Shown here piece by piece: positions 49,922 through 59,136 of a stretch of DNA of 64,000 nucleotides. The notes under the pieces were generated by a model, which did not search any database, had not been told where the DNA came from, and worked only from the letters and a program-made list of their open reading frames with translations. Positions within the stretch are counted from its first letter, which is position 1; each line of letters starts with the position of its first letter. The position numbers were made by a program, and so were the translations under genes. This stretch comes from Anaerotruncus sp. G3(2012) (GTDB lineage Bacteria; Bacillota; Clostridia; Oscillospirales; Ruminococcaceae), in NCBI RefSeq assembly GCF_000403395.2, contig NZ_KE159674.1:112702-176701 (forward strand), read 5' to 3'.

Positions 49922-51958
49922 GTGCCCATCAAACATTGGAGTTTCAAAAAGTCAGATGAATCCACTGCCACTCGCCTTGCGGAAGGGCTGAAACTACCGC
50001 TTCTGGTGGCGCGGGTGCTGGCGGCAAGAGGCTATGACACAATAGAAAAAGCAGGCGCGTTTCTTTCAGGGAGCAGTCTCACCGACCCAATGTCGCTGAA
50101 GGATATGGACAAAGCGGTCGCGCGCATCCGGCAGGCTGCGAAAGATGGCGAACGGGTGGCGGTCTACGGAGACTACGATTGCGACGGTATCATGTCGACG
50201 GTGCTCCTTTACAGCTATCTCGAGTCGATGGGTGTGGATGTCTGCTACTACATCCCCGATCGGGATCGCGAGGGCTATGGCATGAATAAAAATGCACTCA
50301 AACAGATCCACGATTACGGAGTTTCACTGGTTGTGACGGTCGATAATGGGGTGACCGCGCTCGAGGAGGTTGACTATGCGGTTTCGATCGGTCTGGATGT
50401 GGTCGTTACCGACCATCATAAGCCGCGCGATGTTCTGCCCCGGGCGGTTGCGGTCGTCGACCCGCACCGGCTGGACGATGAAAGCGGGTGCGAGTATCTG
50501 GCAGGAGTGGGCGTAGCCTTCAAGCTGGCTTGCGCACTCGAAGGCTCGGACGATGAGATGATGCTTGACCAATATGGGGACCTGGTAACAGTCGCTACGA
50601 TTGCGGACATTGTGCCTCTGTCGGGAGAGAACCGGCTGATTGTCCAGCGGGGGATGGAGTTGCTGCAAAATACCGGGAACGAAGGGCTTGCCGCGCTGAT
50701 TCGGGTTTGCGGGATGGCAGACAAAGCCCTCACATGCGAAAATATCGCCTATGGGATTGTGCCAAGGATCAACTCTGCCGGGCGGTTCGATCAGGCGGAC
50801 CAGGCGATTGAGCTGTTTGCGGGCGGTGCAGATGAACCGGATACCCTCGCCGGCGGGATCAATGCGCTCAACGAGAAGCGGCGGGAGATCGAGGATCAGA
50901 TCGTCGCGCAGATCATGGAGCGGATCAACGCAGACGAACAGCTGCTCCGCCACCGGGTCATTGTGATCTGCGGGGAAAACTGGCATCATGGAATCGTTGG
51001 GATTGTGGCATCCCGGATGGTCGAGCGGTTTGGAAAACCCTGCATTGTTCTTTCAATCGAGGGGGAGACCTCCCGCGGGTCGGGGCGGAGTATCGAGGGG
51101 TTCTCGATCATTGACGCGATCAATGCCTGTTCCGAACATCTGACCCGCTATGGCGGGCATAACCAGGCAGCGGGATTGACTGTCAGGACCGACAGGATTT
51201 CAGATTTCATCGAGGCAATCAACAGGTGGGCGGAGGCGCACCACCCGCAGATGCCCCAGCAGACCCTCCGGATCGACTGTACGATTTCCCCGCGTGTTCT
51301 CACAGTCGAGGGGGTACAGCCGCTTTCGATGCTGGAGCCGTTTGGTTCGGGCAACGAGACGCCGGTATTTGTCGTGAAAAACTGCACCCTCCAGGGAATC
51401 TACCCGATTGGCGACGGAAAGCATCTGCGCCTGCGGTTTTCGGGAGACGGTGTCGTATTTTATGCGGTCTATTTCGGGATGACCCAGCAGAGCTTTCCCT
51501 ACGCGGCCGGGGACGCGGTTGACCTCGCGGTGACAGCCGATGTAGGGGAATGGAATGGGGAACTGCGCGTCTCGGTCAAGATCAGAGACATCCATCTGGC
51601 GGGAATTGATTACGACCAGATTCACCATTCCGAGCAGCTCTATCAGCAGATTGCCCGTAGGGAGACGCTCGAAAAACCAGTGCGTGTGCAGGTATGTCCC
51701 AACCGGGATGAGATTGCGGTGGTCTACCGTTACCTGCGTTCCAGAGGAGAGTTGGAGGCGTCCGACGAGCTGCTCTATGCCCGGCTTTGTGAAAGCATCT
51801 CCAGCCTGTGCAAACTCAAGATTGCGCTGGATGTTCTTGACGAGATGCGGCTGATCACCTGCCGCCCCAGCAGCTGCGGGAAAAGCCTATCGGTGGTGCG
51901 CAATCCGGAAAAGGTGGACATCTCCAGTTCAAAAATTCTGCGCGCATTGCAGGCGTAA
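49922..51958 (+). CDS. recJ: Single-stranded-DNA-specific exonuclease RecJ
   Basis: A 5'-3' exonuclease in recombination and repair. The 678 residues include the DHH phosphoesterase motifs VYGDYDCDGIMSTVLL, VTVDNGV, VTDHHKPRDVLP and AGVGVAFKLA; the DHHA1 part with CGENWHHGIVGIVASRM and GGHNQAAGLTV; then an OB-type domain. The roughly 100 residues after the OB domain are an extension common in clostridial RecJ. The start is GTG 49922, with GGAGG 7 bases upstream. Confidence 0.95.
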   Translation: MPIKHWSFKKSDESTATRLAEGLKLPLLVARVLAARGYDTIEKAGAFLSGSSLTDPMSLKDMDKAVARIRQAAKDGERVAVYGDYDCDGIMSTVLLYSYLESMGVDVCYYIPDRDREGYGMNKNALKQIHDYGVSLVVTVDNGVTALEEVDYAVSIGLDVVVTDHHKPRDVLPRAVAVVDPHRLDDESGCEYLAGVGVAFKLACALEGSDDEMMLDQYGDLVTVATIADIVPLSGENRLIVQRGMELLQNTGNEGLAALIRVCGMADKALTCENIAYGIVPRINSAGRFDQADQAIELFAGGADEPDTLAGGINALNEKRREIEDQIVAQIMERINADEQLLRHRVIVICGENWHHGIVGIVASRMVERFGKPCIVLSIEGETSRGSGRSIEGFSIIDAINACSEHLTRYGGHNQAAGLTVRTDRISDFIEAINRWAEAHHPQMPQQTLRIDCTISPRVLTVEGVQPLSMLEPFGSGNETPVFVVKNCTLQGIYPIGDGKHLRLRFSGDGVVFYAVYFGMTQQSFPYAAGDAVDLAVTADVGEWNGELRVSVKIRDIHLAGIDYDQIHHSEQLYQQIARRETLEKPVRVQVCPNRDEIAVVYRYLRSRGELEASDELLYARLCESISSLCKLKIALDVLDEMRLITCRPSSCGKSLSVVRNPEKVDISSSKILRALQA

Positions 51959-51995
51959 TGCGGGAATTTGGAAACCCGTCGTAGGAGTGATAGCA

Positions 51996-54197
51996 ATGAA
52001 ATATTACGAGATACAGGACCTGCTCGATCTTCTGGACAGGAGCGGCAAGCCCCATGACAAAAACAGCATCATCAATGCATACGATCTGGCCAACGCTGCC
52101 CACAAAGGGCAGTGCCGGGTTTCGGGGGAACCGTATATCTCCCATCCAATCGCGGTGGCAATGATTCTGGCGGATCTGGGGATGGATGACGAATGCATTC
52201 AGGCGGCGCTTCTCCATGACGTGGTGGAGGATACCGAAATCCCGCTTGAGCAGATTTCACGGCAGTTTGGCAGCGATGTCGCCCTGTTGGTGAACGGCGT
52301 GACCAAGTTGGGGCAGATCAGCTATCAGACCTCGCGTGAGGAGCGGCAGGCGGAGAACGTCCGAAAGATGCTGCTGGCTATGGCGCAGGATGTGCGGGTC
52401 ATCATCATCAAGCTGGCCGACCGGCTGCACAATATGCGCACGATCGAGGTCATGCCCGAGCAGAAACGCCGTGACAAGGCGCTTGAGACGATGGAAGTCT
52501 ATGCGCCGCTTGCACACCGGCTGGGTATCCGCGCGGTCAAGGAGGAGCTGGAGGACCGCTCGCTGCGGTACCTCGACCCAGTTGCCTACCGCGAGATCGA
52601 ACGGATGCTCGCGCTCAAGCAGGTGGACCGCCAGAACTTCCTCGAGAAGATCAAACAGAAAATCCGGGAGCGGCTTTCGTCCGAATACAGCGAAATCCAC
52701 ATCGACGGGCGGGTCAAGAGCGTCTATGGCATCTACCGGAAGATGTATATGCAGGGCAGGGCGTTTGAGGAGATCTTTGATATCTATGCGGTGCGGATCA
52801 TTGTCGATTCGGTGATGGACTGCTATAATGTTCTGGGGATTATCCACGACCTGTTCCAGCCGATCCCCAACCGGTTCAAGGACTATATCTCCACCCCGAA
52901 ACCCAATATGTACCAGAGCCTGCATACCACTGTTATTGATAAGGAAGCGATTCCGTTCGAGGTGCAGATCCGCACCTGGGATATGCACCATACGGCGGAA
53001 TACGGCATTGCGGCGCACTGGAAGTATAAGGCGGGCATCTCGGGCAAGGATAAGCTGGAAGAACGGCTCGCATGGATTCGGCAGCTCATTGAAAACCAGA
53101 AAGAGGCGGACGACGTCGAGGATATCGTCCACTCGATCAAGAGCGACCTTGCCCCGGAAGAGGTCTATGTGTTCACCCCGAAGGGGCGGGTCATCAGCCT
53201 GCCTGTAGGCTCGACAGTGATCGACTTTGCCTATGCAATCCATACCGAGGTCGGCAACCGGATGGTGGGCGCGAAGGTGGACGGTCGGATGGTCGCGCTC
53301 GACACCAAGGTGCACACCGGGCAGATCATCGAGATCATCACGACCAACTCGAAGGACCACACCCCCAGCCGTGACTGGCTCAAGATTGCCAAGACTTCAC
53401 AGGCGCGCAATAAGATCCGCAACTGGTACAAGAAGGAGCGCCGGGAGGAGAATATTGAGCAGGGACGCAACGAGCTGGAGCGGGAGTTCCGGCGGAATAT
53501 GATCTCCCTGCCTGACGGGAAACTGAAGGAGTTTTTGCTGGGGATTGCCAGACGCCAGCATTTTGAAGCGGTGGAGGACTTCCTCGCGGCAGTCGGATAT
53601 GGAGGCGTGCTGCTTTCCAAAATCATGCCGCGGATCAAGGATGATTTTACCCGTCAATACCGCTCCAACCTGCCTGAGGACCCCACCGAGCGGGTTCTGG
53701 CGACAAAAGTACCGCCCCGCAAGAACAGACGGGCCTCGAGCGGCGTGATCGTCGAGGGGCTGGACAGCTGCTTGGTCAAATTTGCGCGGTGCTGCAATCC
53801 GCTCCCGGGGGATGAGATCATCGGGTTTGTTACCCGGGGCTATGGAGTTTCGATCCACAAGAAGGACTGCCAGAATGTCGTCAATTCGCTCAATGACCCC
53901 AACAATGCCGAACGGTGGGTGCACTCCGAATGGGCGATGGAGTCGGCCAAAAAGGAGAGCTTCAAGAGCACAATCGAGATTCTCACCGATGGCAGGATTG
54001 GATCGCTTGCGGATATTTCGGTCGCGCTTTCCAGTATGCGGATTTCGATTTCCACGCTGGTCGCGCGGGAGGCCAAGCAGGGAGAGAACATTGTCACTGT
54101 GACCTTTACGGTCAGCGACATCGAACAGCTCCAGTTTATCATCAATAACCTGTCTAAAATCCCGGGCGTGGAAAGCGTCTCGCGGTCGGTGCAGTAG
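51996..54197 (+). CDS. rel: Bifunctional (p)ppGpp synthetase/hydrolase
   Basis: Makes and degrades the stringent-response alarmones. The 733 residues hold an HD hydrolase domain (His50, His74, Asp75 in ALLHDVVEDTE), the synthetase domain (VKSVYGIYRKMYMQG, IYAVRIIVDSVMDCYN), a TGS domain (VYVFTPKGRVISLPVGSTVI), a zinc-finger/helical region with CCNPLPGDEIIGF, and a C-terminal ACT domain. All key residues are present, so both activities are expected. ATG 51996 is preferred (AGGAG 8 bases before) over GTG 51987. Confidence 0.96.
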   Translation: MKYYEIQDLLDLLDRSGKPHDKNSIINAYDLANAAHKGQCRVSGEPYISHPIAVAMILADLGMDDECIQAALLHDVVEDTEIPLEQISRQFGSDVALLVNGVTKLGQISYQTSREERQAENVRKMLLAMAQDVRVIIIKLADRLHNMRTIEVMPEQKRRDKALETMEVYAPLAHRLGIRAVKEELEDRSLRYLDPVAYREIERMLALKQVDRQNFLEKIKQKIRERLSSEYSEIHIDGRVKSVYGIYRKMYMQGRAFEEIFDIYAVRIIVDSVMDCYNVLGIIHDLFQPIPNRFKDYISTPKPNMYQSLHTTVIDKEAIPFEVQIRTWDMHHTAEYGIAAHWKYKAGISGKDKLEERLAWIRQLIENQKEADDVEDIVHSIKSDLAPEEVYVFTPKGRVISLPVGSTVIDFAYAIHTEVGNRMVGAKVDGRMVALDTKVHTGQIIEIITTNSKDHTPSRDWLKIAKTSQARNKIRNWYKKERREENIEQGRNELEREFRRNMISLPDGKLKEFLLGIARRQHFEAVEDFLAAVGYGGVLLSKIMPRIKDDFTRQYRSNLPEDPTERVLATKVPPRKNRRASSGVIVEGLDSCLVKFARCCNPLPGDEIIGFVTRGYGVSIHKKDCQNVVNSLNDPNNAERWVHSEWAMESAKKESFKSTIEILTDGRIGSLADISVALSSMRISISTLVAREAKQGENIVTVTFTVSDIEQLQFIINNLSKIPGVESVSRSVQ

Positions 54198-54209
54198 AAC
54201 GGAGTTTTT

Positions 54210-54668
54210 ATGAAAGCAGTGTTGCAAAGGGTCTCGTCCGCGAAGGTCGAGACCGGCGGAAGGATTGCCGGCGAGATCGGGCAGGGGCTTTTAATCCTGC
54301 TCGGCGTGACCGGGAAGGATGGGGTTGATGAGGCCGACTTCCTTGCGGAAAAGTCGGCCAATCTGCGGATTTTTGAGGATGAAAACGGTAAGCTCAACCG
54401 TTCTCTGCTCGATGTGGGCGGCGGGATGCTGGTCGTCTCCAACTTTACCCTCTGTGCCGATGCGCGGCATGGGCGGCGCCCGTCGTTCACCAATGCGGCT
54501 GGGCCGGAAGCGGCCAATTCACTCTATGAACGGTTTGTCGCAGCGGCGAAGGACACCGGAATCGCGACAGTTCAGACCGGTGTTTTTCGGGCGGATATGC
54601 AGATTTCGCTGGTCAACGACGGTCCGGTCACCATCCTGCTGGATACGGATGAGATCATGAAAAAATAA
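54210..54668 (+). CDS. dtd: D-aminoacyl-tRNA deacylase
   Basis: Removes D-amino acids (and Gly mischarged on tRNA-Ala) from tRNA. The 152-residue protein begins MKAVLQRVSSAKVE, has the catalytic SNFTLCADARHGRRPSF block and ends with GVFRADMQISLVNDGPVTIL, the Gly-Pro substrate-chirality motif region in this family being slightly varied (TNAAGPEAAN). It follows rel by 12 bases, a widespread gene order. Confidence 0.95.
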   Translation: MKAVLQRVSSAKVETGGRIAGEIGQGLLILLGVTGKDGVDEADFLAEKSANLRIFEDENGKLNRSLLDVGGGMLVVSNFTLCADARHGRRPSFTNAAGPEAANSLYERFVAAAKDTGIATVQTGVFRADMQISLVNDGPVTILLDTDEIMKK

Positions 54669-54683
54669 GGGAGGCGCGGGAAG

Positions 54684-55331
54684 ATGGAAATTTACATCAA
54701 GCCGGTTGGCCCGATCGGGACCAACTGTTATATCATTTCAGAAGAGGGCGGCGGCTGTGCGATGGTCGATCCGGGCGCACAGCCGGAAAAATTGATCGGC
54801 TTTCTCGACGCCAAAGGGCTGAAGCCGGAATATATCCTGCTGACCCACGGGCATTATGACCACATTGGCGGAGTCAAGGCGATTGCACAGAAGTATGGGG
54901 CAAAAATCGTCATCAGTGAGCAGGACGCCGAGCAGCTCACCGACCGGAGCAAGAGCCTCGCGTCCGCGCGGTTCCCGGCAGGGGAGGACCCCTATCTGAT
55001 GGAGGCTGATCTGATGCTGAAGGATGGCGATACCGTCCGGACCGGAGATCTGGAGTTTACCGCTATCCTGACCCCCGGTCATACCAAAGGGGACATCACC
55101 TATCGCTGCGGGGGAGTGCTGTTCACCGGGGACACCCTCTTTGCCGGGGATTGTGGACGGTGCGACCTCTATGGCGGCAGCTACCAGACAATGCTCAAAT
55201 CCCTGAAAAAGCTCGCCGCACTGCCGGGGGACTACCGGGTCCTGCCGGGACACGGGCCGGAGAGCACGCTGGAGCAGGAGCGCAGGTATAACCAGTATGT
55301 GAGGATGTCGCCGGATGACCTTCTATATTAA
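54684..55331 (+). CDS. Metallo-beta-lactamase-fold hydrolase (glyoxalase II-like)
   Basis: A 215-residue MBL-fold enzyme with the two-metal motif THGHYDHIGG (HxHxDH), the third His in LTPGHTKGD, Asp in FTGDTLF and the last His in LPGHGPEST. It belongs to the small glyoxalase II-like group that often follows dtd in Firmicutes; a thioester is a likely but unproven substrate. It overlaps hemZ by 17 bases, pointing to one operon rel-dtd-MBL-hemZ. Confidence 0.93.
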   Translation: MEIYIKPVGPIGTNCYIISEEGGGCAMVDPGAQPEKLIGFLDAKGLKPEYILLTHGHYDHIGGVKAIAQKYGAKIVISEQDAEQLTDRSKSLASARFPAGEDPYLMEADLMLKDGDTVRTGDLEFTAILTPGHTKGDITYRCGGVLFTGDTLFAGDCGRCDLYGGSYQTMLKSLKKLAALPGDYRVLPGHGPESTLEQERRYNQYVRMSPDDLLY

Positions 55332-56820
55332 GGGCCACCGGTTTGGCTACGAACTGCAGCGGCTTGCACAAACCTTTTTTTTCGGAGAAAAGATCGAGGT
55401 GATCGAGGGTGCGCCTGACGATGGGGTGGAAAGGGAATACCTTTACGCCCTGCTCGACGGGCAGCGCCTGCTTTTGCGTGCGCGCCTGCGTGCCCGTGTG
55501 CAGAGCGGGCTGTTTGCTGATGCAGCGGGCTGGGAGGACAAAAAACCGGTGGTGATCCTTCTGGAGGACCGCGCTGGACCGGGGGATCCTCCCAAACAGC
55601 TCGAACACAAATTTGCAGCCCTGCTCTATGGATTGCTTTCCCAGTTGACCGGCCTGACGCCCCAATGGGGGGTATTGACCGGTATTCGCCCGGTCAGGCT
55701 GTTTCTCACCCAGATGGAAAACGGCCTGGATGAACCCGCCCTGCGCCGGCATTTCATCGGGGAGCGGCAGGTAAGCGAGGAGCGGTTCCAGCTCGCACTT
55801 GACACCGCGCGGATCGAACGACCGCTGCTTTCCCGGCTTTCCGAGCGGGATTTTTCGCTCTATGTGTCGATCCCGTTCTGCCCGACCCGGTGTGCATACT
55901 GCTCGTTTGTTTCGCATTCGATAGGTCGGGCGGCAAAGCTGATCCCCGCCTATCTCGACCGGCTCTGTGAGGAACTGGCCGATCTTGCGCGGATTATTTC
56001 CGAACTGGGGCTGCGGCTGCGGACGGTCTATTTTGGCGGCGGCACCCCGACCACCCTCACAGCCGAGCAGCTCGCGCGGCTGATGGATACGATCTCTGAT
56101 TCGTTTGATCTGAGCGGCCTTTGGGAATATACCGTGGAGGCGGGGCGTCCGGACACCGTTACCGCGGAAAAACTGCGGACGATCCGGTCCCACGGTGCGC
56201 ACCGCATCAGCATCAATCCGCAGACGCTCGAAGAGGGGGTACTTAGGGAGATTGGGCGCAGGCACACATCGGCGCAGCTGCTGGAGGCATATCAGATGGC
56301 GCGGAGCGAAGGGTTTGACAGCATCAATATGGACCTGATCGCCGGGCTTCCGACCGATACCCGCGAAGGGTTTTCCCGGACGCTTGATGGGGTTCTGCGG
56401 CTCGCTCCGGAAAATATCACCGTACATACCCTTACGGTCAAGCGGGCGGCAGACCTGACCTTCCCGCAGGCACGCGCGGAGCTGGATCTGGTGTGCGGCA
56501 TGGTGGATGAGGCGCGCCAGCGGATCACCAGTGCAGGCCTGAACCCCTACTACCTTTATCGGCAGGCGGGGAGCCTTTCAAGTTTGGAGAATGTGGGGTA
56601 TGCGAAGCCCGGTACCGAGGGGCTTTACAATATCTATATCATGGACGATTCCCACACCGTTCTGGCGGTCGGCGCGGGAGGAGCGACCAAGCTCTGCCGC
56701 CGCTCAGACGGCCGGATCGAGCGGGTTTTCAATTATAAATATCCGTATGAGTACATCGAACGGTTTGATACCGTCCGGGCGCGCAAGGAGAAAATCCGGC
56801 AGTTCTACGGGCGGGGATGA
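55315..56820 (+). CDS. hemZ: Oxygen-independent coproporphyrinogen dehydrogenase HemZ
   Basis: A 501-residue radical SAM enzyme. The first 180 residues are the HemZ-specific N-terminal domain. The iron-sulfur motif CPTRCAYC (CX3CX2C) follows in VSIPFCPTRCAYCSF, then FGGGTPTTLTAEQLARL and SINMDLIAGLP. The family is annotated as oxygen-independent coproporphyrinogen III oxidase, but no other haem genes are near, so the true role is open. It starts within the end of the MBL gene. Confidence 0.92.
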   Translation: MTFYIKGHRFGYELQRLAQTFFFGEKIEVIEGAPDDGVEREYLYALLDGQRLLLRARLRARVQSGLFADAAGWEDKKPVVILLEDRAGPGDPPKQLEHKFAALLYGLLSQLTGLTPQWGVLTGIRPVRLFLTQMENGLDEPALRRHFIGERQVSEERFQLALDTARIERPLLSRLSERDFSLYVSIPFCPTRCAYCSFVSHSIGRAAKLIPAYLDRLCEELADLARIISELGLRLRTVYFGGGTPTTLTAEQLARLMDTISDSFDLSGLWEYTVEAGRPDTVTAEKLRTIRSHGAHRISINPQTLEEGVLREIGRRHTSAQLLEAYQMARSEGFDSINMDLIAGLPTDTREGFSRTLDGVLRLAPENITVHTLTVKRAADLTFPQARAELDLVCGMVDEARQRITSAGLNPYYLYRQAGSLSSLENVGYAKPGTEGLYNIYIMDDSHTVLAVGAGGATKLCRRSDGRIERVFNYKYPYEYIERFDTVRARKEKIRQFYGRG

Positions 56821-56847
56821 AAATTGAGCCTGTTCCCAAAAACCTAC

Positions 56848-56876
56848 TTGTAACAACTGTTTCTTTGCGCTATAAT
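56848..56876 (+). promoter_or_regulatory. Promoter of zinc-ribbon protein gene
   Basis: TTGTAA (56848-56853), 17 bases, TATAAT (56871-56876). Confidence 0.8.
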
Positions 56877-56994
56877 AAAAGAGGATTTTCAAAACAAAGA
56901 CGAAACAGACGATGCGTCCGCAAATTTTTCTTCGCAGCGGAAACGCATGGTAAAGGATGAAACAGCCGGGGCGAAGCGGCGGAATGGAGTGTTT

Positions 56995-57477
56995 ATGGGA
57001 AAACTGGATGAAGTCCTTGCAAAGGCGAAAGACCTGGCGAAGGTAGCGGGAAACAAAACCGAGGAGGTCGTTGAGCTGACCCGCCTTAAGATACAGGCTT
57101 CGCAGCTTCGCGGGGATATTGATGCGAACTACCTCAAGCTGGGTGAGATCATTTACGAGCTGAACAAGGCGGGGACCGAGAACGAAGAGCTGATTAGCAT
57201 GTGCATTGCTGAGATTGAGTCTCAGAGGACAGAGCTTGCCGAGCTGACCAACCGGATCGACGAGATGAAAAATGTCGTGAAATGCAGCGAGTGCTTGGCG
57301 GCGAACCCCGTAGGTGCGCTTTACTGTGCGCGGTGTGGTGCCCGTCTGGAGAAAAAGCAGGAGCAAGAGGCACCGACGGAGCAGGAGACAGAAACAGCCC
57401 AGGCAGAGGAAGCGGATGCGGCCAAGGTACCCGCCCAGCTTGAGAGTGCAGAAAAAGCGGAGGATGCGCAGGCGTAG
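56995..57477 (+). CDS. Coiled-coil zinc-ribbon protein
   Basis: A 160-residue protein: a helical, probably coiled-coil N-terminal half (MGKLDEVLAKAKDLAKVAGN to about residue 95), a zinc ribbon with CSECLAANPVGALYCARCG (two Cys pairs near residues 102 and 117), and an acidic Glu/Ala/Gln-rich tail. Short proteins of this design are common in Clostridia, function unknown. The start is ATG 56995 with GGAG upstream. Single gene between hemZ and the purine operon. Confidence 0.78.
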   Translation: MGKLDEVLAKAKDLAKVAGNKTEEVVELTRLKIQASQLRGDIDANYLKLGEIIYELNKAGTENEELISMCIAEIESQRTELAELTNRIDEMKNVVKCSECLAANPVGALYCARCGARLEKKQEQEAPTEQETETAQAEEADAAKVPAQLESAEKAEDAQA

Positions 57478-57567
57478 CCCTCGGATTGTGTGCCTCTGTC
57501 CGATATAAGTCCTGGATCAACAGAGAATGCCTTGTGCGAATTCACAAAAATGGGCATATGATCCTAT

Positions 57568-57594
57568 AAGGATTGGACCAACCCGCCAATCTTT
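57568..57594 (+). terminator. Probable terminator after the zinc-ribbon gene
   Basis: AAGGATTGG (57568-57576) pairs with CCAATCTTT (57586-57594) with one G-T, ending in a T run. Confidence 0.6.
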
Positions 57595-57615
57595 TGAATG
57601 TTTACAGTTTTCTAA

Positions 57616-57644
57616 TTGAAATTATCGGTATTTTCATGTAGAAT
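57616..57644 (+). promoter_or_regulatory. Promoter of the purine operon
   Basis: TTGAAA (57616-57621), 17 bases, TAGAAT (57639-57644). It makes a leader of about 190 bases before purE. Confidence 0.75.
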
Positions 57645-57784
57645 CTAAAAAAGAGGATCCAAAAGGGAGGCGTCAGGATGATGTGGCAGGCAGCGGGATA
57701 TGGCGGTTTGCACCGCTATAGCTGCATCTTCGGACGCATTTTCGCAGTTTGTCCGGGAATCCGGAGATAGTTGCGGGATTTTTG

Positions 57785-57823
57785 CAGGTTGCGGGCCAAA
57801 CCGCAGCCTGTTTTCATTTTTTT
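57785..57823 (+). terminator. Intrinsic terminator in the purE leader (attenuator candidate)
   Basis: CAGGTTGCGG (57785-57794) pairs with CCGCAGCCTG (57801-57810, one T-G), followed by TTTTCATTTTTTT. It lies between the promoter and purE. Upstream leader hairpins (TATGGCGGT/ACCGCTATA near 57697-57720, TCCGG/CCGGA near 57753-57766) could compete with it. I could not match the leader to a known riboswitch. Confidence 0.75.
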
Positions 57824-57843
57824 GCAGAAAAGGATGTGTCAAA

Positions 57844-58344
57844 ATGGCTGAAAAAAAAGTGGCGGTCATCATGGGCAGTGACAGCGACCTGCCTGTGGTA
57901 AAAAGCGCGATAGACATTCTAAAGGAGCTTGGGATTCCGACCGAAGTGCATGTGATGAGTGCTCACCGCACCCCGGCGATCGCCTGCCAGTTCGCAGCCA
58001 ATGCGCGCGAAAAGGGATTTGCTGTGCTCATTGCGGCAGCGGGCAAGGCTGCCCATCTCGCGGGGGTTCTCGCCGCACACACCACCCTGCCGGTTATCGG
58101 GATCCCGGTCAAGTCCTCCACCTTGGACGGGTTGGACGCACTGCTTGCGACCGTTCAGATGCCTGCCGGCATCCCGGTTGCGACCGTTGCGATCGACGGT
58201 GCAAAGAATGCCGGCCTGCTCGCTGCCCAGATCATTGGGGTGTTTGACGCAGAGGTTGCCTACCGGCTCACTGTGCGCAAAGACCAGATGGAACAGGAAG
58301 TCCTTGAAAAAGATGCAAAGATACAGGAACAATTTCAGTCCTGA
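57844..58344 (+). CDS. purE: 5-(carboxyamino)imidazole ribonucleotide mutase / AIR carboxylase
   Basis: Carboxylation step in purine synthesis. The 166 residues have VAVIMGSDSDLPVV at the start, VMSAHRTP and GIPVKSSTLDGLDALLATVQ. The loop AAAGKAAHLAG differs from the usual AGGAAHLPG of PurK-dependent enzymes, and no purK is present here; it may use CO2 directly, but this is inference. The start is ATG 57844 after AAAGGATG; a longer frame back to 57700 would cross the leader terminator. First gene of the operon. Confidence 0.95.
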   Translation: MAEKKVAVIMGSDSDLPVVKSAIDILKELGIPTEVHVMSAHRTPAIACQFAANAREKGFAVLIAAAGKAAHLAGVLAAHTTLPVIGIPVKSSTLDGLDALLATVQMPAGIPVATVAIDGAKNAGLLAAQIIGVFDAEVAYRLTVRKDQMEQEVLEKDAKIQEQFQS

Positions 58345-58376
58345 TAGATTGATAGATGGAGAAGGAGACGATAATT

Positions 58377-59087
58377 ATGAAAAAACTGGAACAGCTTTAT
58401 GAAGGAAAAGCGAAAAAGGTGTTTAAAACCGATGATCCCAATGCCTACATCGTTGATTACAAGGACGACGCGACCGCGTTTAACGGTCTGAAAAAAGGCA
58501 CGATCGCCGAAAAGGGGATGATCAACAACAAGGTTTCCAACCACCTGATGCGCCTGCTTGAGAAAAATGGCATCCCGACCCACCTGATCGAGGAGCTTTC
58601 CGACCGTGAAACCCTTGTGAAAAAGGTCACGATCGTCCCGCTGGAGGTCATTGTCCGCAACATTGCGGCCGGTTCGCTCTCCAAACGGCTCGGGCTGCCC
58701 GAGGGCAAAAAACTTGCCAAAACCGTCCTTGAGTACAGCTATAAGGACGATGAGCTGGGCGACCCGATGATTAACGACTATCATGTGTTTGCGATGGAGC
58801 TTGCCACCCCGGAGGAGCTTCAGACAATCGCCAATTATGCGTTCAAGGTGAACGAAATCCTGACCGCCTATCTGAAAGACCTTGGGATCGAGCTGATCGA
58901 CTTCAAGCTCGAGTTCGGCAGAACCAGCGACGGGACGATCATCCTCGCGGACGAGATTTCGCCTGACACCTGCCGGTTCTGGGACAGCAAGACCGGTGAA
59001 AAACTGGACAAGGACCGGTTCCGCCGGGATCTTGGCGGCGTGGAGGATGCCTACCACGAGATTATGAAACGGCTGATGGGGGAATAA
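58377..59087 (+). CDS. purC: SAICAR synthase
   Basis: Joins aspartate to CAIR with ATP. The 236 residues begin [20 protein letters not shown], with [31 protein letters not shown] and [14 protein letters not shown], all hallmark PurC blocks, at normal length. AGAAGGAG precedes ATG 58377. Second gene of the operon. Confidence 0.97.
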   Translation: MKKLEQLYEGKAKKVFKTDDPNAYIVDYKDDATAFNGLKKGTIAEKGMINNKVSNHLMRLLEKNGIPTHLIEELSDRETLVKKVTIVPLEVIVRNIAAGSLSKRLGLPEGKKLAKTVLEYSYKDDELGDPMINDYHVFAMELATPEELQTIANYAFKVNEILTAYLKDLGIELIDFKLEFGRTSDGTIILADEISPDTCRFWDSKTGEKLDKDRFRRDLGGVEDAYHEIMKRLMGE

Positions 59088-59136
59088 TCCTGGTGGAAAC
59101 ATCCGCCCGGGAACCTGATTTTATAGGAGTGAAAGC

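Noticed and set aside
52257-53360. Long minus-strand open frame opposite rel
   Set aside because: Exact shadow of the conserved (p)ppGpp synthetase in GC-rich DNA. Similar shadows opposite recJ, hemZ, purF and ispH-rpsA were dropped for the same reason.
57700-57843. N-terminal extension of PurE starting at 57700
   Set aside because: It would translate through the leader terminator, has no ribosome site, and PurE proteins begin at MAEKKVAVIMGSDSD.
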